Shown: positions 16,367-25,190 of the stretch, piece by piece
Layout of the letters: every line of letters starts with the position of its first letter
Position numbering within the stretch: the first letter of the stretch is position 1
Origin: Halodesulfovibrio spirochaetisodalis
Lineage (GTDB): Bacteria; Desulfobacterota; Desulfovibrionia; Desulfovibrionales; Desulfovibrionaceae
Length of the DNA: 36,135 nt
Direction of reading: 5' to 3'
NCBI RefSeq assembly: GCF_001672295.1
Contig: NZ_JXMS01000035.1
Span: forward strand, 1 to 36,135
Made by a program: the position numbers and the translations under genes
Notes under the pieces: model-generated
Database searches by the model: none
What the model was told of the DNA's origin: nothing
What the model saw: only the letters and a program-made list of their open reading frames with translations

Positions 16367-18103
16367 ATGGCTGAACAAAAAAATATTGTAGTTGATGAGG
16401 GGAATTCCAGCATCTCCGATTTATGGCTTAAAGAAGATTACTGGGCGATTTGGCTCGGTGCTCTTATTTTGCTTGTAGGTAGTCTTATCTACTTTAACAA
16501 TGCGCCTAAAGATCTTGATGCTAAAATTGCGAAAGCAAACTCCATCATGCAGGAACAGGCTGAGTACGCACCGTTTAAAACCGTTGCTTACTACGATGCA
16601 CAGGACAGCAAAGGTAAGCTCAAAGCTACTGGTTCTCCTGTAGGTAAAATGATCAAGTCCTGGACCAGCAAGCCGAAAAAATGGAAATCCAATCCAATTG
16701 ACGCTTTCTACATGGACAAAGCTACTGCAGATGCTCTGAACGCAAAGTACAAGCCTAAATACGACGCTTCTGCTGCAAAAACTAAAGCTGCTAAAATGGC
16801 TGCGTTAACTGCTCAGGAAGCCGCTGCACAAGCTTCCTTTACAAACGCTGCTCTTAACGACGAAGCTATTTCTAAAATCGCTACATGGCGTAAAGCTCGT
16901 CAGGCTACCAAAAAAGCTAAAAAGAAAATTAAACATAAGCCTTACAACCTGTTCCCATCCCTTATCGGACTCTGCCTTGCTATGGCAGTTATGTTCTCCT
17001 TGGGTATCAAAGTTATGGGTAAAGATGCAGCCGGCTTCCTTAAAGGCTTCTTCGCTGTATTCTTTGTGGGTGTGCTCGCATACCTCATGGGTTACCAGGC
17101 TACCATGAAACACTACGGTATCGGTTACGCTGCATGGGCTATTGCTATCGGTATGCTTATCGCTAACACCATCGGTACCCCTAAGTGGATCAAGCCAGCT
17201 CTTGAGGTTGAATACTACATTAAAACCGGTCTCGTACTTCTCGGTGCTGAAGTGCTCTTTAGTAAAGTTATCGCGATTGGTGTTCCAGGTATCTTCGTAG
17301 CATGGGTTGTTACTCCGGTTGTTCTGATCTCTACCTTTATTTTTGGTCAGAAAATCCTCAAGATGCCTTCTAAAACTTTGAACATGGTTATTTCTGCTGA
17401 CATGTCCGTATGTGGTACTTCCGCTGCGATCGCTACTGCTGCTGCATGTCGTGCGAAAAAAGAAGAACTTACTCTTTCAATCGGTCTTTCCCTCGTGTTT
17501 ACTTCCATCATGATGATCGTGATGCCTGCAGTTATTAAAGCAACTGCAATGCCACACGTTCTCGGTGGTGCATGGATGGGTGGTACCATTGACGCAACTG
17601 GTGCTGTAGCTGCTGCGGGTGCATTCCTTTCTGAGAAAGCGATGTTCGTTGCTGCTACCATTAAAATGATTCAGAACGTACTTATCGGTGTGACTGCATT
17701 CTGCGTAGCGGTATACTGGTGCACCAAAGTTGAAGCTGAAGCAGGCAAGAAAGTTGGCTGGATGGAAATCTGGCACCGCTTCCCTAAATTCGTTATCGGC
17801 TTCGTTATCGCTTCTGTAATCTTCTCTACAATCTACACCAGCCTTGGTTCCGATGCAGGTTTTGCAATGGTTGACCATGGTGTAATCCGCGGCTTCTCCA
17901 AGATCTTCCGCGGCTGGTTCTTCTGCCTCAGCTTCGCAGCTATCGGTCTTGCTACTAACTTCCGTGAGCTCGCTGGCTACTTTAAAGGCGGCAAACCACT
18001 TATCCTGTACGTTTGCGGTCAGTCCCTTAACCTCGCACTGACTCTTACAATGGCGTACCTTATGTTCTACGTGGTCTTCCCAGAGATCACTGCGAAGATC
18101 TAA
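16367..18103 (+). CDS. YeiH-family putative sulfate/sulfite exporter with long N-terminal extension
   Basis: This 578-residue membrane protein belongs to the Cons_hypoth698 (YeiH/YadS-type) family, annotated as putative sulfate exporters without firm biochemical proof. A first membrane helix (about 28-46) is followed by about 140 Lys/Ala-rich residues, probably extracytoplasmic, then about ten helices with the family core ([30 protein letters not shown]). Typical family members are about 340-350 residues, so the extension is notable. AAGGAGG precedes ATG 16367. Codons are strongly biased to GCT/GGT/CTT, suggesting high expression. Downstream is a small membrane protein, and beyond that a sigma-54 two-component system that probably controls it. 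Confidence 0.82.
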   Translation: MAEQKNIVVDEGNSSISDLWLKEDYWAIWLGALILLVGSLIYFNNAPKDLDAKIAKANSIMQEQAEYAPFKTVAYYDAQDSKGKLKATGSPVGKMIKSWTSKPKKWKSNPIDAFYMDKATADALNAKYKPKYDASAAKTKAAKMAALTAQEAAAQASFTNAALNDEAISKIATWRKARQATKKAKKKIKHKPYNLFPSLIGLCLAMAVMFSLGIKVMGKDAAGFLKGFFAVFFVGVLAYLMGYQATMKHYGIGYAAWAIAIGMLIANTIGTPKWIKPALEVEYYIKTGLVLLGAEVLFSKVIAIGVPGIFVAWVVTPVVLISTFIFGQKILKMPSKTLNMVISADMSVCGTSAAIATAAACRAKKEELTLSIGLSLVFTSIMMIVMPAVIKATAMPHVLGGAWMGGTIDATGAVAAAGAFLSEKAMFVAATIKMIQNVLIGVTAFCVAVYWCTKVEAEAGKKVGWMEIWHRFPKFVIGFVIASVIFSTIYTSLGSDAGFAMVDHGVIRGFSKIFRGWFFCLSFAAIGLATNFRELAGYFKGGKPLILYVCGQSLNLALTLTMAYLMFYVVFPEITAKI

Positions 18104-18113
18104 ATGCATACTC

Positions 18114-18141
18114 GGTGGGAGAGGTTCGTGGCCTCTCCCAC
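18114..18141 (+). other. Intercistronic hairpin
   Basis: GTGGGAGAGG and CCTCTCCCAC form a 10-bp stem between the exporter and the small membrane protein. There is no T-tract, so it is more likely an mRNA stability or processing element than a terminator. Confidence 0.55.
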
Positions 18142-18195
18142 CACTATAAAATTTCATCCTCTCCGGTGTAACTACACCGCATAAGGAATGGGCTT

Positions 18196-18462
18196 ATGAC
18201 AATTAATAAGACAAGCGCTTTATACAGATGGACTAAGTTTTTTGCGGGCCTCGCAATCTTCTGGTCTTTTACCTACGTTCTTTGTCCTGCCATTACTGCG
18301 AGTTCAGACGATTTTACGACTATGGCTAAATTCATTGATGACAGTGGCATTGAGACAGGTGAGTTTTTCTACACTGATATTGAAGTCTGCGGCGAAGCTG
18401 ATTTAGGCGCCCGTTCGACTTTTGAGCACATGCCCCGCTCAACAAACGTAGCAGTGAAGTAA
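18196..18462 (+). CDS. Small single-pass membrane protein, function unknown
   Basis: This 88-residue protein has a positively charged N-terminus, one hydrophobic segment (about 14-35) and an acidic, probably periplasmic, tail with a single Cys in DIEVCGEADLG. It follows the exporter by 92 bases, with a GGAATGGG-type ribosome site, and ends just before a terminator, so it probably shares the sigma-54 transcript. I do not recognise the family. It could be an accessory subunit of the exporter. Confidence 0.65.
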   Translation: MTINKTSALYRWTKFFAGLAIFWSFTYVLCPAITASSDDFTTMAKFIDDSGIETGEFFYTDIEVCGEADLGARSTFEHMPRSTNVAVK

Positions 18463-18492
18463 CGTTTTTCAGCTTGGCTTGTTTTTTGTCTT

Positions 18493-18524
18493 AGACCCCG
18501 TAGTGCACACCTGCGGGGTCTTTA
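18493..18524 (+). terminator. Terminator of the exporter operon
   Basis: The stem AGACCCCG/CGGGGTCT is followed by a short T-rich tract, 30 bases after the small protein stop. Confidence 0.75.
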
Positions 18525-18587
18525 TGTATTTTTATCCTGTAGCGGTGCAGCCGGAAATTGTGGTGCCAATTCGGTTGTAGGCCTATA

Positions 18588-18647
18588 CGTTCTGCGCTAC
18601 GGTGCTGTATTGCAACTATGTGTAGCCACATAATTGCGGGCAGAACG
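18588..18647 (+). other. Long leader hairpin before the sensor kinase
   Basis: Outer arms CGTTCTGC/GCAGAACG and inner arms TTGCA..TATGTG / CACATA..TGC(G) fold into one extended hairpin about 55 bases upstream of the kinase ATG. There is no T-tract. Confidence 0.45.
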
Positions 18648-18701
18648 GCGCTGAGCTGCTCATTTATTTAGCGCTAAAGTTTCTGGAGACACACCCACTC
18701 T

Positions 18702-21128
18702 ATGCTTTTTCGTAAACCGTATTCGTTGCAAAAGCAGTTTCTTAGCGGACTGGCTTTGGCTTCTCTTGTGCTTGGGGTAATTTTTGCCATTGGTTTCTAT
18801 ATTCACATGCGTACAGTGCTTGAGGATGAAGTAGAGGCAAAGGCAACCCTCACGTTCACACAGGTTGATGCTGTGCAGAATTATGTGCGCAAAGTGCTGC
18901 GCCCTAAGATGTACGAGATGATACCTGGTACGTTTATTATTGAAGCAATGAGCTCTTCCTACATCTCCCGCAGTGTCATGGAGCATTTTAAAGGCGAGGA
19001 CGGCTATCTGTACCGCCGTGTTTCCATTAATGCCCGTAATCCCCGTTCAGAAGCAAATACTCTTGAACGCGGCTTTGTTGATTACTTCAGGGCACACCCC
19101 ACTGAATCTCTCTGGAAAGGATATAAAGACATAGCAGGACAGCGTTATTATGTAATGGCGCGTCCTGTAACCTATGGTGAAAGCTGTATGCGCTGCCACG
19201 GTGACATTAATGATGCCCCTGTGGAAGTTGTGCAGCAATATGGCAAGCGCGGGTTTAATAAAGACGTGAATTCCATTGGCGGGGTTGATCTGGTCGGTAT
19301 TAACGTCATGTCCAGCCTAAGCCAGCTTCAGCAGACCATTATCGGGTATTTTGCGTTTTTTGTAGTAGGTGCCATTGTCTTTTTCTCCACCACTCATGTG
19401 CTGTTTAAAGTTTTAGTTGTAGATAATATTAAACGAATCTCCTCTGTGTTCCGAAAGAATTTAGAAGAGACCGGTGGAACCGGCTTGTTGGACAGCATGG
19501 CGGAGCAGGACGAGATCGAAGAGCTTGAGTCCGGTCTGCTGGAGTTGAACAATCACTTGTTCAGCGCCAGAGCACAGCTCAAAGAGTATGCGGAAAACCT
19601 GCGTACAATGGTTGATGAGCGGACAGAGGAGCTGACACACGAAGCTTTGGAACGTCGTTCTGACGTTGCGTTGTTTATCACCATGCTTTCGCTGATGCAG
19701 AAAAGCCGTTCCCGTGGCGAATTGATGAATCTTGCCATGCCTGAAATTGGAAACCGTTTCAGAGCGACTACGGTAACATATATATGTACGTTTGCTTCCA
19801 ACAACAGCTATTCATGGCCGAGCGGGGCAGAAGCGCAAAAGTTGCCGGAAGACTGGCTTGATATCATTACAGAAAGCGGTATCAAGTTTGAAGACAACCG
19901 TATCATTATCTCTGTAGAATCCAGTGCGGGCAATGCTGAAGGGCTGCTTATCCTGTACTGGGATGACCCGCACTATGTGAAGTTGCAGGATCACGGTTTG
20001 ATGCGTGCTCTTGGCAGACAGCTTGGAGCGGCAGGTGAGAACCTTGTTGCTCTTGATAACATGATGCGTCAGATGCAGACATTGCAGACAATTGTAGAAG
20101 GCATCACAGACCCTCTGGTTCTTATGGATGCTTCTTGTAATGTTCTGACAGCAAACCGTGCCGCATGCAATCTTTCGACTGAGTTGAGTGGCGGTCGCGA
20201 TAACAGCGGAAATATTTTGAGTATGCTGTCGGATTACAATGCGGCTGACGGATGCTCAATGCAGTTGGCGCTTTCCCGCAAGTCACCATTTGTGGATGAA
20301 GTGGTGATTGATGACACCCGTACATTCTCTATTGGTATCTACCCTGTAATACAGGGGAATAACCTGCCGGATCGTGTGGTTGTTCATGTGCGTGAAACCA
20401 CGCTTGAAAAACGTATGCTTGCCCAGATGCAGCAGCATGAGAAGCTGGCGACTACCGGTAAGCTTGCCGCAGGTCTTGCCCATGAGATCAACAATCCACT
20501 TGGTGTGATCTTATGCTATGCCGAATTGCTGAAAGAAGACGCAGCGGATGAGCAGCAGAATCTGGATATTGATATTATCCTGCGCCATACCCGGCATGCG
20601 CAGCGTATCTTGCGTGACCTGCTTGATTTTGCACGTCCGAAGGTAAGCCGGAATGGTACAGCTGATGCTGCGCAGGTGGTGCAAAGTATCTCTGAGGTAT
20701 TCTCCGTACAGGCGGCAGCCAAGCGTGTGGATCTTCGTGCGTCGGTTATGACAGAACAGGTGTTTGTCCCGATGGGCGAACAGGAGTTGGAGCAGGTTCT
20801 TTCTAACCTTGTGATCAACGCTATTGATGCTGTGGAAGAGAATAAAGGAAAGATTCATTTAAGTGCGGTGACGCAGGAAGATTCTGTCCTCATCAGCATT
20901 GAAGATAACGGCGAAGGTATTTCGTCTGAGAATATGAACAGAATTTTTGATCCGTTCTTTACTACAAAAGGGCCGGGATCCGGTACTGGATTGGGACTTG
21001 CCATTGTATATGGCATGGTGACTGACCTTGGCGGAAAGGTCGAAGCAACATCCAGTACTGCATTAGGCGGGGCAAAGTTCGTTGTGGAGCTTCCAGTAGC
21101 AACGTCTTGTGCCCTTGGAGAAACGTAA
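18702..21128 (+). CDS. Haem-binding (Tll0287/DUF3365-type) sensor histidine kinase
   Basis: This 808-residue membrane kinase has TM1 at about 14-34, an extracytoplasmic DUF3365/Tll0287-like domain (about 40-205) with a c-type haem motif CMRCH at 162-166, and TM2 at about 212-235. A helical linker and coiled coil follow (about 245-320), then a GAF-like segment, a PAS-like segment (about 465-580), HisKA with the phospho-His H594 in GLAHEINNPL, and HATPase with DNGEGIS and GTGLGLAIVYG. Haem attachment suggests sensing of redox state or a gas ligand outside the membrane. The stop overlaps the start of the regulator gene by one base, so the pair is coupled. The likely target is the sigma-54 exporter operon upstream. 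Confidence 0.88.
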   Translation: MLFRKPYSLQKQFLSGLALASLVLGVIFAIGFYIHMRTVLEDEVEAKATLTFTQVDAVQNYVRKVLRPKMYEMIPGTFIIEAMSSSYISRSVMEHFKGEDGYLYRRVSINARNPRSEANTLERGFVDYFRAHPTESLWKGYKDIAGQRYYVMARPVTYGESCMRCHGDINDAPVEVVQQYGKRGFNKDVNSIGGVDLVGINVMSSLSQLQQTIIGYFAFFVVGAIVFFSTTHVLFKVLVVDNIKRISSVFRKNLEETGGTGLLDSMAEQDEIEELESGLLELNNHLFSARAQLKEYAENLRTMVDERTEELTHEALERRSDVALFITMLSLMQKSRSRGELMNLAMPEIGNRFRATTVTYICTFASNNSYSWPSGAEAQKLPEDWLDIITESGIKFEDNRIIISVESSAGNAEGLLILYWDDPHYVKLQDHGLMRALGRQLGAAGENLVALDNMMRQMQTLQTIVEGITDPLVLMDASCNVLTANRAACNLSTELSGGRDNSGNILSMLSDYNAADGCSMQLALSRKSPFVDEVVIDDTRTFSIGIYPVIQGNNLPDRVVVHVRETTLEKRMLAQMQQHEKLATTGKLAAGLAHEINNPLGVILCYAELLKEDAADEQQNLDIDIILRHTRHAQRILRDLLDFARPKVSRNGTADAAQVVQSISEVFSVQAAAKRVDLRASVMTEQVFVPMGEQELEQVLSNLVINAIDAVEENKGKIHLSAVTQEDSVLISIEDNGEGISSENMNRIFDPFFTTKGPGSGTGLGLAIVYGMVTDLGGKVEATSSTALGGAKFVVELPVATSCALGET

Positions 21129-22543
21129 TGGGACACGATGAACAAAAACAAGTCATCCTGCTTGTAGATGACGAACAGGATTTTGCCCGCGGGTTGCAAC
21201 GACTGATTGTGCGCAAATTTTCAGACCTCGAAGTGTTGCTTGCGCATACTGCGGAAGACGCGCTTGAGGTGTTAAAAGTAACCCATGTGGACATTATGCT
21301 TACAGATATGCTCATGCCGGGAATGACCGGTATGGAACTGCTGCCGCTTGCGCTTGAGCAGCGTCCAGATCTCTCAATGGTGATGTTGACTGCTCACGGA
21401 ACCATTGAAACTGCTGTACAGGCTGTTAAGCACGGTGCATATGACTTTTTAACCAAGCCTGTGGAGCCTGCTGAGCTGTTCAGGGTTGTGGCAAAGAGTC
21501 AGGAGCGCGCTAAACTGATGAATGAGAATCGCCTGCTCAAAGAACAGGTTCGTTCATTCAATACCTCTGACGAGCTTATTGGCGAGTCACCTGCCATGCA
21601 GCAGCTTAAGCTTTCAATTCAAGCTGTGGCGCATTCCGATTACACCGTGCTTGTTCGTGGTGAGTCCGGAACGGGTAAAGAGATGGTAGCCCGTATGATT
21701 CATCAGCTGAGCACTCGTAATGACAATAATTTTTTAAGCGTGAACTGTCCTGCCATTCCTGAGCAGCTTCTGGAAAGTGAGCTGTTTGGTCATGTAAAAG
21801 GGGCATTCACCGGTGCAGATAAAGATCACAAAGGGCTTTTTGCTACAACAAACGGCGGTACCCTGCATCTGGACGAGATTGGTGATATTTCATTTCAGGT
21901 TCAGACAAAACTGTTACGTGTGTTGCAGGAAGGCGAAGTGCGTCCTGTGGGGGCAAATTACAACGAGCATGTTAATGTCCGTGTTGTTGCCTCAACAAAT
22001 CAGGAGCTGGAAAAGCGTATTCAGGATAAGGCATTCCGTGAAGACTTGTATTATCGCCTGAATGTGCTCACTGTGATGATTCCACCGTTACGTGAACGAG
22101 TGACGGATATCCCGTTGCTGACGTATCATTTCCTGCGTCAGTCCTGTAAGGAAATGGGACTGCCGGAAAAGAGTATTGCACCGGACGTGCTGACCTATCT
22201 GTCTACAAAACAGTGGCAGGGGAACGTGCGTGAATTGCAGAACTACGTGCGCCGCCTGACTGTGTTCTGTTCCGGTAACTCTGTGGACATGAGTGTTGTA
22301 CGCCTTGTGGATAGCGGGACATTACCGACTGTGGTTGCTGCGGACAGTGATGCTTCAGGAATTACACAGTACAAGGAAGCGAAGAATAAAGTTATCGATG
22401 ACTTTACACAGGCGTATGTGTCTGACCTGCTGAAAAGTACAAAAGGAAATATCTCGGAAGCGGCTCGTGCCTCGGGTCTTTCCCGTGTGGCTCTGCAGAA
22501 GATTCTGGGCAGGCTTAATATGGATGCTGCAAGTTTCCGGTAA
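21128..22543 (+). CDS. NtrC-type sigma-54-dependent response regulator
   Basis: This 471-residue regulator has an intact receiver (acidic D14/D15, phospho-acceptor D60 in IMLTDMLMPGM, Lys in LTKPVEPAE), an AAA+ domain with Walker A GESGTGKEM near 178-186 and GAFTGA at 225-230, and a C-terminal Fis HTH (SEAARASGLSRVALQKIL). It is partner of the haem-binding kinase (TAATG stop/start overlap). It should activate sigma-54 promoters; the nearest good one is at 16270 before the YeiH exporter. Unlike the activator at 13451-14800, all phosphorylation residues are present. Confidence 0.92.
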   Translation: MGHDEQKQVILLVDDEQDFARGLQRLIVRKFSDLEVLLAHTAEDALEVLKVTHVDIMLTDMLMPGMTGMELLPLALEQRPDLSMVMLTAHGTIETAVQAVKHGAYDFLTKPVEPAELFRVVAKSQERAKLMNENRLLKEQVRSFNTSDELIGESPAMQQLKLSIQAVAHSDYTVLVRGESGTGKEMVARMIHQLSTRNDNNFLSVNCPAIPEQLLESELFGHVKGAFTGADKDHKGLFATTNGGTLHLDEIGDISFQVQTKLLRVLQEGEVRPVGANYNEHVNVRVVASTNQELEKRIQDKAFREDLYYRLNVLTVMIPPLRERVTDIPLLTYHFLRQSCKEMGLPEKSIAPDVLTYLSTKQWQGNVRELQNYVRRLTVFCSGNSVDMSVVRLVDSGTLPTVVAADSDASGITQYKEAKNKVIDDFTQAYVSDLLKSTKGNISEAARASGLSRVALQKILGRLNMDAASFR

Positions 22544-22566
22544 AAGATGTTTGCCACACTCAGTGG

Positions 22567-22592
22567 CTTGCTGTAAAATAAGCAAGCTTTTA
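22567..22592 (+). terminator. Weak terminator after the response regulator
   Basis: CTTGCT/AGCAAG stem followed by four T, about 25 bases after the stop. Confidence 0.5.
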
Positions 22593-22626
22593 CGGCAGTA
22601 TTGTCTGCCGCTAATCATATGGTTTG

Positions 22627-22664
22627 CAGGCTTCCGTCGTTGTGACGGGAGCCTCTTTTTTTGT
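22627..22664 (+). terminator. Strong terminator after the two-component operon
   Basis: AGGCTTCCGTC / GACGGGAGCCT arms are followed by CTTTTTTT. Confidence 0.85.
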
Positions 22665-22723
22665 CTGAAGCCTAGATTGGTTGGATTTACGGTGCAACTA
22701 TATAGTGTTTGCCAGTCACAGAA

Positions 22724-22771
22724 AAAACGAAAGTCCTCAATATCTGCATGGTATTGAGGACTTTCGTTTCT
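22724..22771 (-). terminator. Terminator of the FTR catalytic-chain gene
   Basis: A 14-bp perfect stem CGAAAGTCCTCAAT/ATTGAGGACTTTCG ends with TTTTTT on the - strand, 17 bases after the gene. Confidence 0.88.
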
Positions 22772-22787
22772 AGCATAAAGAAAATTT

Positions 22788-23165
22788 TTATTTCGGCGGA
22801 TTGTATTTTTCCGGAGCAGGGTCTTTGGTTACGCCGTACGTAGCGATACCTTCATGACCTTCCGGAAGGTGTTCTGTCACAGGCATGCCGTCTTCATTAA
22901 CAAAGAGCATACAGTGGCAGTATTTATATTTTTTCATGTCTTCGCATGGGCAAAGCCATGTACGGGATTTAATTTCTTCCGCTTTGTCCGGATAAAAACG
23001 GCATGGACAAAGAGGTTTCCCCAATGTGTCAATGTGATTAGCGAGACCGGCAACAACCGCATCTGTCACTTCTGGCATGGAGTGGGTAGTCAGCCCTGTT
23101 TTTGCGCAGTACTTCGTAACGTAGTTACGTACGCGGTGAAGAGTCTCTTCCTTTGGTTCGCTCAT
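22788..23165 (-). CDS. ftrB: Ferredoxin:thioredoxin reductase catalytic (beta) chain
   Basis: This 125-residue iron-sulfur protein reduces a thioredoxin disulfide with electrons from ferredoxin. The full family signature CPC-X16-CPC-X8-CHC is visible (C53/C55, C72/C74, C83/C85), giving the [4Fe-4S] ligands plus the redox-active disulfide. ATG 23165 has AGGA upstream; the longer frame adds unconserved sequence. No variable (alpha) chain is encoded nearby, as usual for FTR-like proteins of anaerobes. It is monocistronic. Confidence 0.92.
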   Translation of the reverse strand: MSEPKEETLHRVRNYVTKYCAKTGLTTHSMPEVTDAVVAGLANHIDTLGKPLCPCRFYPDKAEEIKSRTWLCPCEDMKKYKYCHCMLFVNEDGMPVTEHLPEGHEGIATYGVTKDPAPEKYNPPK

Positions 23166-23780
23166 TTTTGGTGTCCTGAAAGGTGAATTTAGCGGGATAT
23201 AATCCCGATGAAATTGGTAAGTATTTTGACGTGCCCTGTCAAGGGTTGAACGGTGTGAGAACCGTTTGAATTCCAAGAATATTTCATAATATGCTGTAAA
23301 GAATCGTAACTTGATTTCAATGAAAAGCCGTAGCAGCGCAGTAGATTAAATTCCTTCTTATTTAGTATAAATTATGAAGTGATACATAGTTCTAAAAAAG
23401 TAGAGCTACAGTTCATTGTCATGTCTTTTTTGCTTTTTTGTGGTGCCGGCACATTCTTTTATCTTGCTGTAAGATTGATTCAAGAAATGTTTTATGGTCA
23501 GGCAAACTGTTCCAGGGTTTTAGTAAAGCATAATAAAAAGTAGTGGTTGAATCAGGAACGCTAGACAATCGGGCGTTTATAGCGTTAAGTATAGTATCGG
23601 ATAATTTCCACTATGCTATATTCACAGATACAATATTTGTATTGTGTAGAAGCTGTGTTGGGCTTTTGTACTGACAAAAGTGGAACAGACTTAAAGCGTT
23701 ACTGTTTCTATGGCTATTTATGCGAATAGAGGTAATGCATCGTATTTTTTGATTATTAGCCGGCTTGGACAGGAGAGAAT
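23166..23780. other. Long intergenic region between ftrB and the SGNH gene
   Basis: No ORF is supported. It is AT-rich and includes a palindrome ACAATA-TTTG-TATTGT (about 23631-23646) and GTGCCGGCAC (about 23451-23460). A GACAGGAGAG ribosome site ends the region before the + strand gene. No sigma-54 box with correct spacing was found. Confidence 0.5.
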
Positions 23781-24377
23781 ATGAAAACTTTTTTCTTTTT
23801 TGGTGACTCCTTAACTCTCGGTGTGAACGACCCCTCCCTGAGTGGTTGGATTGGGCAGTTAAGCGTAATCTCCGGTGTACCGGTGCCTCCTAGTACCTTT
23901 TACAATATGGGAGCCCGTAAACATTCAAGCCTTGCCATAGCAAAACGGTGGAAACAGGAAGTCGAAGCCCGACTTATTCCGGAAAGTGATCCGCGTCTGC
24001 TTTTTTGTTTTGGCGTAGTGGATATGGCTGCCCCTGCTGGTGTGCAGACCGTTTCTATTGAAGATTCTATTAACGCTGCACGCACCATCTTGGTTGATGC
24101 AGTGGAAACGTACGGTAAAAGTAATATTGTTATGGTCAGTCCGTTTCCGGTTGTGGACATTACCCACCGTGAGCGAATTGGCAAACTTTCTGCGGCATAT
24201 CTTGATATGTGCGCGGATTACGATATTCCTTACGTGGATGTATTTACCCGACTGGAACATCACGAACCGTACTTGAACACGTTGTCTGATGGCATTCACC
24301 CCGACAAAGATGGCAATGCACTTATTGCGAACGCGCTTCATGAGCATGAGCATATTGTGTTGTGGATGAATAGCTAG
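23781..24377 (+). CDS. SGNH/GDSL-type hydrolase
   Basis: This 198-residue protein has block I FFGDSLTLG with nucleophile S10 and block V SDGIHPDKDGN with D170 and H173, completing the catalytic triad. The Gly and Asn oxyanion blocks are less standard (FGVVDMA where GxND is usual). No signal peptide is present, so it is cytosolic. Esterase or acyl hydrolase activity is expected; the substrate is unknown. AGGAG precedes ATG 23781. It is monocistronic and terminated immediately downstream. Confidence 0.87.
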   Translation: MKTFFFFGDSLTLGVNDPSLSGWIGQLSVISGVPVPPSTFYNMGARKHSSLAIAKRWKQEVEARLIPESDPRLLFCFGVVDMAAPAGVQTVSIEDSINAARTILVDAVETYGKSNIVMVSPFPVVDITHRERIGKLSAAYLDMCADYDIPYVDVFTRLEHHEPYLNTLSDGIHPDKDGNALIANALHEHEHIVLWMNS

Positions 24378-24436
24378 TTTAGGCATTCAACGGGTGCTTC
24401 GTATTGCCGCTGGCAAGCCCGTATGTAATGTATATG

Positions 24437-24470
24437 GAGGCTGTGCAATGGGTGCACAGCCTCTTTTTTT
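24437..24470 (+). terminator. Terminator after the SGNH hydrolase gene
   Basis: GAGGCTGTGCA/TGCACAGCCTC stem is followed by seven T. Confidence 0.9.
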
Positions 24471-24562
24471 GTCTGTTTTATGCGATGGGATAACTGTGAC
24501 TGTTTTCTTATGTCTTGATTTTATTGATTAAAGTTTTGTATTAAAAATTTTTCATGAAAAAG

Positions 24563-24628
24563 GTGAATTCTTTGAATTTTACAATGAACCTCCCCGGGCA
24601 TAGATAGAGATCAACGGAGGGAAACGAC
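24563..24628 (+). promoter_or_regulatory. Promoter/leader of peptide gene 1
   Basis: It holds the block GTGAATTCTTTGAATTTTAC shared with copy 2, then GCATAGATA and the leader ending AACGGAGGGAAACGAC. TTTTAC, an 18-base gap and TAGATA can be read as a weak -35/-10 pair. The strong GGAGG lies eight bases before the ATG. Confidence 0.55.
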
Positions 24629-24745
24629 ATGAAATACATTATGAGTGCTTGGAAAAAATTAGAGACTGCTCTGGTAGACGCAACTTTTGCTGAAGTTGGT
24701 TGTGGAACCATTTGTACTTGCTGCAACAAACGTTGCGGAAAGTAG
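24629..24745 (+). CDS. Cys-rich microprotein, array copy 1 (38 aa)
   Basis: The product starts MKYIMSAWKKLETALVDATF and ends in a Cys cluster, CGTICTCCNKRCGK, with five Cys (25, 29, 31, 32, 36). The N-terminal 24 residues look like an amphipathic helix. A GGAGG ribosome site and its own terminator frame the gene. Copies 2 and 3 share residues 1-10 and 20-27 exactly; differences concentrate in the last 10 residues. I do not recognise the family. A RiPP-like precursor or a metal/Fe-S-binding microprotein are both possible; no maturation enzyme is adjacent. Confidence 0.8.
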   Translation: MKYIMSAWKKLETALVDATFAEVGCGTICTCCNKRCGK

Positions 24746-24746
24746 A

Positions 24747-24769
24747 AAAAGCGCCGAAAGGCGCTTTTC
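24747..24769 (+). terminator. Terminator of peptide gene 1
   Basis: AAAGCGCC-GAAA-GGCGCTTT stem with a GAAA tetraloop, directly after the stop. Confidence 0.88.
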
Positions 24770-24825
24770 TGCGTTTTAGAGGGGTGAATGTTTTCATGTA
24801 AGCTCTCATGTCATGTTTGAGATAG

Positions 24826-24851
24826 CCTGTAGTTGAACTACAGGTTTTTTT
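24826..24851 (+). terminator. Second terminator in the spacer after peptide gene 1
   Basis: CCTGTAG/CTACAGG stem followed by seven T, 57 bases beyond the first terminator. A counterpart exists after copy 2, so a second short transcript per unit is possible. Confidence 0.7.
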
Positions 24852-24983
24852 GTGCGTTCCAGCCTGGTATTTTGAGTATACGCGGTATAAAAAATGTCGT
24901 TTTTATCCGTGGTGTTATGTGGTTGTAACCGTAGTTGCCTGATTTGTAAGTAGATATGAATATCATAAAAAAATATTATGAAT

Positions 24984-25052
24984 TGGATGAATTCTTTGAA
25001 TTTTACTTTGTACCCCCTCAGGCATAGATAAAGATCAACGGAGGGAAACGAC
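24984..25052 (+). promoter_or_regulatory. Promoter/leader of peptide gene 2
   Basis: It holds ATGAATTCTTTGAATTTTAC followed by GGCATAGATA and an identical AACGGAGGGAAACGAC leader. Nearly all bases match copy 1 from the EcoRI-like GAATTC onward, except about 15 bases in the middle. Confidence 0.55.
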
Positions 25053-25166
25053 ATGAAATACATTATGAGTGCCTGGAAAAAATTAGAGACTGCTCTGGTA
25101 GACGCAACCTTTGCTGAAGTTGGTTGTGGAACCTATTGTACTGGCTGTAATCGTTGCAGAAAGTAG
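25053..25166 (+). CDS. Cys-rich microprotein, array copy 2 (37 aa)
   Basis: The first 27 residues are identical to copy 1; the tail is CGTYCTGCNRCRK with Cys at 25, 29, 32 and 35. The spacing C-X3-C-X2-C-X2-C offers four ligands and includes the CX3CX2C pattern of iron-sulfur sites, although nothing proves metal binding. Strong GGAGG ribosome site, own terminator. It is too short for standard gene calling. Confidence 0.8.
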   Translation: MKYIMSAWKKLETALVDATFAEVGCGTYCTGCNRCRK

Positions 25167-25190
25167 AAAAAGCGCCGAAAGGCGCTTTTC
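25167..25190 (+). terminator. Terminator of peptide gene 2
   Basis: AAAAGCGCC-GAAA-GGCGCTTTT stem, almost identical to that of copy 1. Confidence 0.88.

Noticed and set aside
17477-18157. 226-codon minus-strand ORF antisense to the exporter
   Set aside because: It is a codon-bias shadow of the exporter gene, without domain or ribosome site.
18556-18575. Minus-strand TGGCACC with TTTCC, sigma-54-like
   Set aside because: The -12 element lacks the conserved GC and there is no gene in that direction at a suitable distance.
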